Shown: positions 1 to 10,896 of the stretch, in pieces
Position numbering within the stretch: the stretch's first letter is position 1
How the letters are laid out: the number at the start of each line of letters is the position of its first letter
Notes under the pieces: model-generated
What the model was told of the DNA's origin: nothing
Seen by the model: the letters and a program-made list of their open reading frames with translations, nothing else
Database searches by the model: none
Assembly (NCBI RefSeq): GCF_001039355.2
Contig: NW_019774502.1
Coordinates: 1,185 to 63,184 of the forward strand
Reading direction: 5' to 3'
Source: Lingula anatina
Taxonomy: Eukaryota > Brachiopoda > Lingulata > Lingulida > Lingulidae
DNA length: 62,000 nucleotides
Translations under genes and position numbers: made by a program

Positions 1-2173
1 CCAAAAAGCTCATCCTCCGTGTTGTGTTGAAAAAATGACTGTACTTATGGCAAAATGAACCCACAATTTCTGAATTCTGATTGACCGATTGACCAATAAA
101 TAACATTTAAAATGCACCAGAATGCAGTATTATACATTAAGTTTTTGAAAATTTTCCACACCGTGGGAGGGAGGCACCCCTTCCCCCCTCGGGGGCTTCT
201 CCCCCTCGTGTCCGCTTACTGCCCCCCCCCCCCGGCATTTTGCTCAGGCTGAAAAGATTTAAGATTAGTTCAGTAATCAGCATTCGTTTCCTTTGTACCC
301 TCACATGACATTCCGATTGCTTAATCAACTAATGGGAGAGATTGGAAAGATTCATAACGACTTGCCAAACCTAGATTCCAATAAAGAGACTGAGCAGATT
401 AATAAATACTTTCAAAACACTGTTGCAGGAGCCAGGATGACCTAAAAAACAGGGTCTGATTCTTTAATTTGATGTTTTTGTAATTTCACGAATAGAAAGT
501 GGACTTCTTATAATCTGCATTCTGGAGATCTCACAAATATTATTTTTGTTTAAAGGGATTCAGTTTTGTTGTTTGAATTGACACTGAAATTAAGCCTCTG
601 ATCATTAAGTGAAGACGGAGATGAATTGACTGCTTACACGGGGGTTAAACTCCTAAGACTGAAGTATATTGAGTGTATTGTTAAGCTTGCCATTTGGTCT
701 TCATTTACACGCAGTACACTTAAAATAATATGTGCACCCAATAACTACATATCTTGGTTTTCTTCGTCCCAAATGTGCACATGAAATATAGCAATGCCCG
801 ATTTGGTGAACCTTTCGATGCACAAAGCTCAGAAGACACAATAAGATGGGGCTGATTTCTCTTGTCAGTGTTCATGTGGCGCTCTCTGATACTTGATTTA
901 ACCTGCGTGAAACCGCGGTACAGATAATCCCAAATAATACCGATAGGATCACAAGACACCGGGTGTTATGCTGAAATTATGATATCAAACTGCTGTGGCA
1001 GATATATAGTGCATAATCCATGCTGTTCAGCGCAATTTGTTTTGTAACTCAAATAATGAAAAATAAAATAAAAGGAAAAAAAATAAGAAAAATAATCAAA
1101 CTTTTTAACTGTATTGCAACGTGTTATTGTTTGGGCCTAGATCCATCTAAACAAGTCCATCTTAACAAGTTTAAATAATGCATTATTGCAACAACCGTGT
1201 TGGCAAAAAGGCGGTTGAGGTAATGCCCTTATGAAATTTCTGTCTGATGGGATTTTCTCAACTTTTTTTACGCGCATGGTTGACACTACTGTATCCATAT
1301 TAAGATTTAAAAATGATAAGTGTGGTGATTTGAACTTTGCATTCAATTACTATAGAACCCTAGGGGAAATGTAATTGTTTTTGTTTATATTTTCAATTTT
1401 CTTCACAGATAACTTGTTTTATGATAGAACTGATTTTTTTCTTTGCAGGTAAAGTGTTTTCATTGACTCAATTCGCCACACTTGGCCATCAGTATATAGC
1501 AAGACCAGAGATAATCAAGAAGTAATGGATATCCATGAGAAATTTTGTTGCTATGGCAACCTGTTTTAGGAAAAAAACTGATTTTTTAATGTTTTTGGTT
1601 TATTTTAAAAAGTTTATTTTACAAATTTACTTTGCAAGCAAAACATTTTCAACGACTAAACTCACTATTTGCTGATCTTTTGTTTAAACATAAATTAATT
1701 GAGAACATTTTTATTGAAAGCATTTGTGAAGCAATTTAAAACAGCCTGACCTAAACTTTCGTCTATTGCTAGATCGTCAGCACTGCATGTAGCTGCTGAT
1801 GCAATGCTTAACAAAAATCACGTTAATGAGCGACGTTGAACATTGCGCAGTGTAGTACCAAAAGGTCACTATCACTTGCATGGAAGATTATACGCAAATG
1901 AAAGAAAACATTAGAAATAATACTTTAAAATTGTGATTTTAAAAGATGAGAAAAAGCAAATGACGTGCAAAATGTTTAATCACAAATAAACAAAACATAA
2001 ATTTGAACAATAATGAATTTAACAATAACAATAATCATATTCTTACGCTTACCGGGGTATTGCTTTTATAAAGAAGTAAAAATTGTTAATGTTTTTTAAA
2101 ATCGTTGAAATAAACACTTAGAAGAAAAACATAACAATGATAATCAATACATTAAAATCCAGGTGACACTGGT
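1..2173. other. Intergenic, no gene seen
   Basis: AT-rich sequence with no convincing coding exon on either strand. A C-rich patch lies near 180-235, including a run of Cs. The short open frames here have no recognisable domain or codon pattern. Confidence 0.6.
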
Positions 2174-2617
2174 TTAAAGGCCCACTCCACGAAATTTTCC
2201 CGCCAAAATTTGTTTCTGCAGGTTCTCTTCACGCTTTGAAAATGCTCACGGTAATATTTTTGTCTTATAATGCTTCTTATATTTCCAAATTCAGACTCTA
2301 AAGACAATGAAATCCTTTAGATAAAAGTTTATCTAATATCACCTTAGCCTCCTTGGGAAGCTATTGCCAGTTTGCAGTGTCTTTATGATACATGGCCGCG
2401 ATACAAAACACTTTCTTGTGTGAAAACGAAGCAAAAAGCATGATGTCGTTAATTTCACTGGCCAGTCATTTTAAACTTAAGTATCAATTTTAAAATGGAA
2501 TAAAACATCAAATCTAAAAACAGGGACGGGTCAAGCAATCGGTCTTGAGTCGGAAAAATAATTGCTCTTCTTCCCATGAAAATTCATTTTGGATAATCTC
2601 GTGAAGTGGCCCTTTAA
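2174..2617. repeat. MITE with TTAA ends
   Basis: The left end reads TTAAAGGCCCACTCCACGA. The reverse complement of the right end reads TTAAAGGGCCACTTCACGA, so the two form an imperfect terminal inverted repeat of about 19 bases bounded by TTAA. No coding capacity is seen in the 444 bases between. TTAA targets are typical of piggyBac and Kolobok transposons, so this is probably a non-autonomous member of one of these superfamilies (inference). Confidence 0.7.
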
Positions 2618-3811
2618 TTATCTCTGCTCTCTGCAAGAGGCCTTCTGGATGTTACAAAATAAGACAAATCCTTTGGTAAGATTGGACTCTGGGTGAGAGC
2701 TGCTTAGCTCGATTACAATGGTGGGGGAAGCCACAGTTAGCCTGGCTTCCTACTGGTTTAACTAATTACATATATCTTGCTTGAATAAACCATCAGACAC
2801 TAACTTAAACTGGGTTTGGCGCTATCTTATGTCTAATGTCTGAAAATATAGAAAGAACGCATAGTTCATGATTATCAGTTATCAGTTCTCTCTTCTTTGC
2901 ACTGGCATGTGCTGACTCTCTACCAGGGCCACAGAGCGGATATTTTCAGTAAATATTCACACATTTTTCTCTGCCGACTCAGTCATGCACATTTCTACTC
3001 TGCCAGATGATGGTTTTTGCGCAACAACAATAGCCTGTCTCTGCCGTGGTCTCTGGTAAAGAGTTAAGTCATTATAAAAGTATCTTTAAGTTTGTTTCTA
3101 TACAAAACTAATACAATGTACCAGTACCGTAAAAATGTCTTATTGAATAGAATCTTAATGAAACAAAAATACTTAAAACTATCTTAACCTTTGGTAATAT
3201 ATTACTTTTAGTATGGTTATATTTGTAAACACCAATTTCCAACTAACTTAATACTTGTTCATTATTCAATTAACAATATATTTCTAAAAATATAATATTT
3301 CAAATCAACAATAATTCAGACCAACAGTATATCTTATATTGTATAAGTACAGACTTAAAACAAATACAGACCTGACATTTAATATGGAATATTTTTTCCA
3401 AATCATTTTTCATCAAATTTGTCATATTTTTCTGACTGGTAAATACATATAAGGATTAAAATCCTATTTAACGATATTTTGGATCTCGATATTTTCCAAA
3501 TTATCATCTGTAAAAGTGTTACAAAGGACCCTCATGTCAGTGTCTAGTCACAGCACGGTCGATAGTGCGTCTGACCTAGGCTGGTTGTTACCAGGGCTCT
3601 TAAGCAACAAGGCATTCCTTGGGATAGGATTTTAAAGTTAAATCTGGAATAATGTTCCAGGCATCTGTCAAAACTTGCCTAATTTATTTCAGTTTTGTTG
3701 TAGGACAAGTAGGCCTTTGATTTGGCAAGTGATGACCTACCTGGTTCAAATCTGGCGATCTTCATGGCCAAGGTAGCTGCTCATTTCCCTGGTTCTGTAT
3801 ATTATATGCGA
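2618..3811. other. Intergenic, no gene seen
   Basis: AT-rich and gene-free as far as I can see. No repeat structure stands out. Confidence 0.55.
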
Positions 3812-4640
3812 TTAAAATGTTATGTGTGAACCGGCATTTTCATCGTACAACTTAAAATTGTTTCTAAGGTGCCCCCTATCAAATGTTAGTCTAGTGGTTC
3901 TCAGATTATTCCTGTATTTGTTGTGGTTCAGGTTTTCATAGATGACTACCATTGGTGTCTTTGGCACCAATGTGATATCCACTCCAAATACTGATGCTGT
4001 CAATGACCCTAGTCACTCTACAGGCGGCACACGCTTCGTCGTAAGCCTCTTCAGGATGTTCATCAACTCTTCTTTGACCACGTTAGCGGTACAGGTGAAA
4101 TCTGACTTGAATCAAGAAGCCCGCGCGGTTTCGGTGTTCTACCCAAAAACTACCATGGTCCCCAATTCATTAGAGAAACAGACGACGATGTCGTGCTGTT
4201 TACAGTGGCTTCCTCAGAGGTCGTCTGGTATTCTAACCTGCAAAAACCAGTCTCGTGTTCGCTTAGGGCCTTTAAAAACACGTTCTGGCGGCAAATTGCC
4301 CCTCATTCTGAACGGAATGGGTGGATTTTGTGTAGTTGCAGCAGTATATCCGTTAGGACAGTGAGTCCTTTATCCTGGTGAGAAGGTTTTGATACATAGG
4401 GCGTGGTCTCTGTGTAGTAACGTCAGTCTGGGCATAATTCTATAAAACTGTGCGGACCGTTCCGTGTGACACAATAATCTGTGTGGCAATGTCTGTCTCT
4501 TTGGCGCCATTCAGGTACAGATAAACAATGTTGTAAAACACTGCTTGGCTCATTTTACGCAATGCAAAACCGACCGCTTGCACGCAAAATTTCAAATTCT
4601 TCTGTGCAGTAGCTGCCGACATATGGATACTTTTTGGACA
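3812..4640 (-). pseudogene. Tc1/mariner transposase relic
   Basis: The minus strand, read across several frames, keeps the order of a Tc1-type transposase. Near 4440-4560 is a helix-turn-helix-like stretch (LNGAKETDIATQIIVSHGTV). Near 4040-4110 is degraded sequence resembling the region around the second catalytic Asp. Near 3830-3980 is GVDITLVPKTPMVVIYENLN followed by NNFKLYDENAGSHIT, which matches the family pattern of a TPLVVI-like strand and a DNAR/PHT-like catalytic block. Several stop codons and frame changes interrupt it, so it cannot encode an active enzyme. The terminal inverted repeats were not located. Family assignment rests on pattern recognition. Confidence 0.75.
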
Positions 4641-4689
4641 GAACCGTGTTTCGTCGAAGCCAAGCTTTGACCAGCCCAAAGGAGCACCA

Positions 4690-6813
4690 CCTAATCACTG
4701 CATATTACGCAATGCAGCAGTACTACAGCCATAGCAGTCAATTAATTGGTAGCGACACACCTGACGTATTTTATTTGAGATCCTAAAGTTTTTTGAAAAA
4801 AAAAAAGAACGCATTTTTACCTAGGCATACCTTTGAAAGTAAAATATTATATATTAAATGTCAAGTCTGTACTAGTGTCACAATAAAATGACTACACGTT
4901 AATCACTTTGAATAATTAAATACATTAATTATTGTTACAGTACCGAATATACATACAAAATATAATATATAAACATGAATATATAAGTAACAATCCCGCC
5001 TTAATTGCAAGGGCTTGCGAAGTCATCAAGTATACCATTAGTAATACAAAAGCTTTCTCCTAATCTGGACGCAGCTAAAAAGAAACCTCGCTATGCTTCT
5101 AGATCTGTGAAAATCTCGCGAAGAGCACCTGAGGTCTGTCTTCGCAGCTCTGAACTGGGCAACGATTGACCTTTCTGTCGGCTTTAACTTATATCTAACA
5201 TAATTTCTTACTGCTAAATTTTCTTTGAAATTAGCTGTAGAACTTTAATTTGGACTTCATTCGGAATCGTCCTGTGGATATTAATCTAATGGTCTACATA
5301 GGTAATACAAAATAAAGAAAAGAAATATTCCAAGACTATAAGCATCACCATATTTGCAAACGTTTCTTATTTAATTTGAGTCAGTTTATTGCGCTCATTT
5401 TATCAGTCGTCATGATCGCCAAAATCTTTAAAAAGTCTCTATCTCAAGAGTGAAGTGGGCCGTGCGTTCGGCTATGTGTGACGTGGCACCGCTTTCAATT
5501 TGTCCTCTCTTTCCAAGTTTCTCTTTAAAATGTTGCTTTTGGTAGACTTGGGAACACCGTACGTATAACGAACATCTTTACGTGAAAGGTACTTTTCTGT
5601 CTACCTGACGCTGTTCTAAGTCATGAGTTGAAAGCAGAGTTACTGGTATTATACACCAACCGCACTCGGAAAGAGAAAATTGTGGACGTTTTCTTTCCGA
5701 TGTAGGCTTGTCACTGTAGCTGAGTGTTATATGAGTGTTAGAGGAACAGGAAGTGGTTATGTTTGCGTACCGCAGGGCACCAAACTTGTGTCACGCCATC
5801 AGTTCCTAGGAAGATAATTTGTTTCTTGAACCGTTGCTGCCTAAAAGGCAGCTATGGTCTGTCATCTTGCGAACGTCAGGCCAGTCATGATTGTCACTGC
5901 ACAGTATTGTAATAACCAGCCGGTTGGTTATACAGGTTCTTTGATTTCTTGTTCACCAAAAGGCAACTAAGACAGGTAGGTATAGTTTCTGCTACATGGT
6001 TATGTCTGGCTGCGTCCGTTACCATTGGCAATCGTAAAATTCGATTGGCAGATAACTGAACGTGTCTCAATGTTTGAACACGAAAGGTAAAAATATCAAC
6101 CACGTTAGCCACATGTGGTTGAAAAGGACAACTTGATAGAAAGTGTTTGTACAGTATCTGTGCGGAAATCTAGAGACTACTGCAGTCTTGAGCATTCTGT
6201 TGTAAATAATAGGTGTCTCAGTTTCTGTAGAACGATTCATTTTCAAAGGGATAGGATACTAGGCGCACATTCCTCGCCCTTAAATAAGTTCCTTTCTGTA
6301 CATTTTAATACAGTTTGGCCCATAGAGCTGTAAAAACTGCCTTTATACTCATGTCTTGGCCTATATACAATTACGTTTAATTTTTTGTGCGAATAAACTT
6401 TGTCGGTGCTATTTTTACTGATTTCAACATCACAAAACGTTACAATGATTTACTGGATATCTCCACTTAATAGCATTTACGTACCAACTGTATAACGTAT
6501 GTCTGATGGGTAAAAATGCATCAAAGTTTAGCCACTGATAAACCCAGTATAAATAAATGTACGTATGTAATTTCACAGAATGTCATTGCACGCTATCATC
6601 TTTGTCTCTAAAAAGTTTCTCTAAAATTGAAATTCACTAGATTTTGTAAATTATATGTAGTGCTCAATGGCATTCCTGCTTTATAAATATATTTTGAATC
6701 GTTCTTAAAAGAGCGCCAGTTGTTGTGCCTAAAAATGATAATATTTAAAGCTGGCATACTCCTTCGTTTTTCTTTCTCATTTACCCTACAACATCTTTGG
6801 CTATTGCCATCTT
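4690..6813. other. Intergenic, no gene seen
   Basis: No supported coding exon, RNA gene or structured repeat was found on either strand. Confidence 0.5.
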
Positions 6814-6900
6814 AGACCCCATTCCCACAGATTTTAGATCGATTTATCCCTGTGGGGAGTCTCACCAGATTACTGTCAGCTTAGCCGGAGGTTATACATT
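6814..6900. repeat. Partial arm of palindromic MITE (GACCCCAT family)
   Basis: This stretch starts with accccattcccacagat and continues with tccctgtggggagtctcac. It matches the left arm of the fuller element at 40401-40610. The right arm is absent, so this is a truncated copy. Confidence 0.6.
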
Positions 6901-7986
6901 TCATTGATATTGAGTGATTTCCACTCATACGTTTGTTCAATTAATATTAACCAAATAAAATAATACAATTTTATCTATCATATCTTAAGATTAAACATCC
7001 ACTTTAACTGCTTAAAATTAATTTAACTACATACCTATGTATTTATATTCAAAATAATATCATCATCATCATCATCATCATCCATACGGATTCAAGAAGT
7101 CCCAGTATAAGATGACGCAATACTGTATAATCAACTACAGTGGTGCAACTTGAAAATTAATTTTATAAACGCCATAGCATAAATGTATTGCTACTATGAT
7201 ATGTATATTTTATATTTATACTTCATGAAAAATATTTTTATAAAGAAAATTTGATTGAAACAACAACCCTGTCAAAATGCCGACAAATTGCTCTTTATCT
7301 AAAGTTTCTAGTTGCAGACGTAAAATGGCGTTTGGGTTAGAGAAAATATTGGAACGTCTTTCACATCTTAGAACTAGTTCTGAATATCAATTCATAAATA
7401 TATTTTTCACTAAATAAAATATATTCTATTTAAACTTATCCAAATCAACAAAAGTTCTTATACACAATATTAATAGAACAATATATCTCATCAGGAGTCC
7501 AGTGATCATACACAATGCTTGCTTAAATTGAAATGAATGGCCGGCCTTCTTATAGATTAATAAAGATGGAATTTCAAAAGTAAAAGGGTCGATCATTGTC
7601 GTATTCTCAATGCTAGTAGCGTCGTGCAATGTCATTTTTCTTAAAGCAAGTAAGATACAAAGGCTCCATGAAAACGGACTTTGCACTTTTCGGACATCAT
7701 GTTTTCTTTAACGTTCAAATGACCATTTCACAGTTTTCACAATTTTCAATGAAATGCCCAATGTCACTCAGTGAATTTTGTTCCGCCAGACAAATTTTCA
7801 AATTTCATATTGCGCATTTTTTTTTTTTTTTTGCTTTCAATTTGATTCAAATGACTCGCTGTTTTTGACTTCAATTATCCCACATGAGATTTCAAAAGTG
7901 AGTAGGATTATTCAATTGACTTGCTGTCTTTGATTTCAATTAATTATCCTACATAAGATTTCAAAAGTTAGTAGGATGTCGCATTT
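6901..7986. other. Intergenic with short ATC microsatellite
   Basis: An (ATC)n tract lies at about 7060-7081. Near 7873-7980 a phrase of about 60 bases containing 'gatttcaaaagt...agtaggat' occurs twice in tandem with changes. No gene was seen. This is 3' flank of the receptor gene that ends at 7987. Confidence 0.5.
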
Positions 7987-9120
7987 TTAGTATCGGCGGG
8001 TTAATTCGGATCTGTTTTGCCCGAGATTAGGACGATCATTAGGTGTCGTCATCGCACCATTTGGCTTGGCATGACTGTTTGATTTACCTGGCAATATGCA
8101 CCCGGAGCAACACATTGACTTTAAAGTAAGTTGAAATGTTTTACCGAACAATCCATAAATGAAAAAATTAACAGAAGAGTTAAGCACTGCTAAGAAGTTA
8201 AGCACTTGGAAAGATAGAGGCATGTTCCTTGCAACTTTCTGTGGCAACAGGTCAGAATAGAACCCAATGATAAAAGAACAACAATACACTAGATGGAACA
8301 CCAGAGAAGAGATGGCGATCAAAACAACAATTTTTGTCAATTCTCGGTAAAATGACAATTTTCGCTGGAATAAAGCTTCACGGCGTTTCGATAGCTCTCG
8401 CAGTCTGCGCATTATTCCAATATTGCACTTCGTTATGATTAAAAAAGGAATAATAAAATAAAAAAGAAAGTGAGTAACAAGCCAGGTAATTTTTTGCTCT
8501 GGAAAACGGACAACAGGTGGTTTGAAACAAAATGGATAGGTCTTGTTCGATGAACACGACCGAAATCCAGCTGAAACGACGAAGAAATATTTCGGTATAA
8601 CGCTTATGAAAGAGCCAATGACCACGGCTACTACCCACCCCACCCACACCTTCAGTGGCGAAGTTTCCAGAAGCTGTGAAACAGACGAACAAACCAGACG
8701 GTGGCGGTCGACGGTAACAAGAACGCTTATCCAAATCGGAATAAGTAAGAGCCAATTGTTTAATGTCCAAATCACTCGTGTATGTTTCGCAATAAAGGGA
8801 AGGGTCCCGGGTATTAGCTCAACGTAGGAGAATATGGACGGGATGCTGATAAAAAATGTTTGCGAAAGGAGATACAAATTATCAGCAACTGCCAAGCAAC
8901 TGAGCAAAAGAGTTGATGAACTTTGTACCTTAAAATTTCGAAACACGACAAAAGACGTCGTGTTCAAAATAAAACCAACTACAGCAACGAAGAAAGCCAA
9001 AACTCCACCAACAAAATGTACAATCGCCATGAAATCTTTATCATCACCCAAACCCCCCTCCACCGTCGAATTATTTGAACTGATATTTGGAAAGTCGACA
9101 GTCGACACAGTCTCATTCAT
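7987..9120 (-). CDS. Class A peptide-type GPCR, single exon
   Basis: This 377-residue seven-transmembrane receptor is uninterrupted in one exon. The N-terminal tail (about 30 residues) has NISS, NNST and similar N-glycosylation sites. Helix 1 carries GFILN, helix 2 LSCLAVADN, the end of helix 3 TVDRHRL in place of DRY, and helix 7 NSSVNFFIYGLFG in place of NPxxY. A cysteine-rich tail (MCCSGC) suggests palmitoylation. The helix 1, 2, 3 and 7 motifs resemble invertebrate FMRFamide-receptor-like proteins, so the ligand is probably a small neuropeptide (inference). The start ATG has an in-frame TAA two codons upstream, which fixes it. No neighbouring gene is obviously linked to it. It is clearly a GPCR; the subfamily is tentative. 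Confidence 0.9.
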   Translation of the reverse strand: MNETVSTVDFPNISSNNSTVEGGLGDDKDFMAIVHFVGGVLAFFVAVVGFILNTTSFVVFRNFKVQSSSTLLLSCLAVADNLYLLSQTFFISIPSIFSYVELIPGTLPFIAKHTRVIWTLNNWLLLIPIWISVLVTVDRHRLVCSSVSQLLETSPLKVWVGWVVAVVIGSFISVIPKYFFVVSAGFRSCSSNKTYPFCFKPPVVRFPEQKITWLVTHFLFYFIIPFLIITKCNIGIMRRLRELSKRREALFQRKLSFYRELTKIVVLIAISSLVFHLVYCCSFIIGFYSDLLPQKVARNMPLSFQVLNFLAVLNSSVNFFIYGLFGKTFQLTLKSMCCSGCILPGKSNSHAKPNGAMTTPNDRPNLGQNRSELTRRY

Positions 9121-9394
9121 CTTTTAAAACCGTCCTGCTTACCTTTATGTCTCAGCTCACTTCGGGTGCTCATACAAGAAGCAACTAAATTGAATCTGAA
9201 ATCATGCTTATCATGCTTATATTCGACCATACAACGCATTATAATTATTTTCGTCTTAGGTGTCCTTTAGCAATCTTGTCAAAATCGTCATTTGGCTTTT
9301 AATACGGGAAATTGTTATGCACTACATGATGCCATTTCACAGAATTCATTATCCTCGCCATACTGATTATATAATTTACAGTGTCTCCAGTAAT

Positions 9395-9552
9395 CAGGGG
9401 CGGATCCAGAGTTGTTTTCTGACAGTCTTCCAATTGATCTTCGTTGAACAATCCTCCATTTTTGACCGTCTTCCGACAGAAAAAGTTAGATACCCGTCAA
9501 TGTAAACTTGAAAATCTGACCGTCTTCCAGAAGACGCCCTAAATCCGCCCCT
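9395..9552. repeat. 158-bp MITE with 5-bp target duplication
   Basis: The left end is CAGGGGCGGATCCAG and the right end closes with AAATCCGCCCCTG, forming an inverted pair. The element is flanked on both sides by GTAAT (9390-9394 and 9553-9557), an exact 5-base target-site duplication. The ends look hAT-like, but hAT elements usually duplicate 8 bases, so the superfamily is left open. Confidence 0.8.
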
Positions 9553-9557
9553 GGTAA

Positions 9558-10896
9558 TGAAAACTGTCCAGAAGATTAAAACCCCTGCGAGGACCTTAGA
9601 ATTGTAGATAACATGCACAGACCGGCACAGGGCGGCGCGTCCCAGACAAAAATTTTCAAGTTTAAAGAACGATTTACCCACAATGAATGAAGTTTGCATA
9701 TTTTAAAACGGATTATGCTATTGGGAGCACTGACATGCACTGTCAAGTAAGCCACTGATTGAGGAGTTCAGTTAGACGACTCGGGTCATTTTTGTGAATC
9801 GCATTATAATTCGTTAGTATTCTCAGCAGTTTTTGCTGATATTGATAGGAGATTCGAGTTGCAAGGCGATATCTGGTTTCTTTAATCCGTTTATAAAGTT
9901 ACCACACTGGCGGCCCTTATTTAAGTGTCTGTTTGATTAAGCTGCAATTAGACTGTGTCATCAAGCGTTTCGTTAAAACTTGATTTTTTTCTTATCCTAT
10001 ATCAAGCATGTTATCAAATTTCTACCCTACTCAATGTTTCCTCTTTATGTTTAGCAATTTATTTTCCCCATAATTCTTCCTAGAAAGAAGAAATCACTAA
10101 AAATTGGATTTATTTCTCAGGCGCAATCATAGCTATACCTCACAATACCCACTGTTTCGGCTCCCAAATTAGCTGCAATTGTTCACTAGTTCTTTGCTAA
10201 GGGGCATTAATCTGATCATCACCGTAAAATGTAAAAAAGTTGCAATCATTTAAGAAAGGTTTTTATTGGATTCAGGTCCATATCTGATGACCAGGAACTA
10301 AGAGATTGTATAAACAATAAACAGAAAACAAACAGACGAAAATAAGTAATTAAAAAAGGCTTATCTGGAAGCATCAGCAACACAAATCTAATCATTCCTC
10401 TCTGTAATTATGATGCTAAGCCTTTCCCGGGAAAGAAAATAATCCATTATTAGTCGATATATTAGAACTCTCGTTACACTCACCTTATTACCAACATAAA
10501 AACAAGAAAGGAAATGCTACTAACAACTTTTCAACATAGCTTGCATGAACTATGTTTAGAAATTCCTGCGAAATTTTAAGCAATTGGCTTTAGTTTGATG
10601 CTCTGTACGCATCCCTTATTCTATCACACGGCTAGGAAAATAAATCTTGAAATCTCTTCAACAAAAATACTTTCAGGTGAAAAAACAGTTCATATGGACT
10701 AACCTCTCAAGCAAGCCACTTTCTTTGCATTGTGGGATTTGGTCAAGTTACACGAGGGTGATCCTGGGCAACAAAATGCATGAAGTACAAATACTTAGCA
10801 GGGAAATCTTACACTTTCAAGCATTAGAGTCAGTGCAACATAAATAAAATAATCAACTTCTAAAATAAAGCCACAATATTATCAGAGAAATGTTGT
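9558..10896. other. Intergenic, no gene seen
   Basis: No coding exon is supported. This is the 3' side of zinc-finger gene A, whose 3' UTR would lie in the last few hundred bases of this interval. Confidence 0.5.

Noticed and set aside
7060-7081. CRISPR-like or regulatory meaning of the ATC tract
   Set aside because: It is a plain trinucleotide microsatellite in an animal genome.
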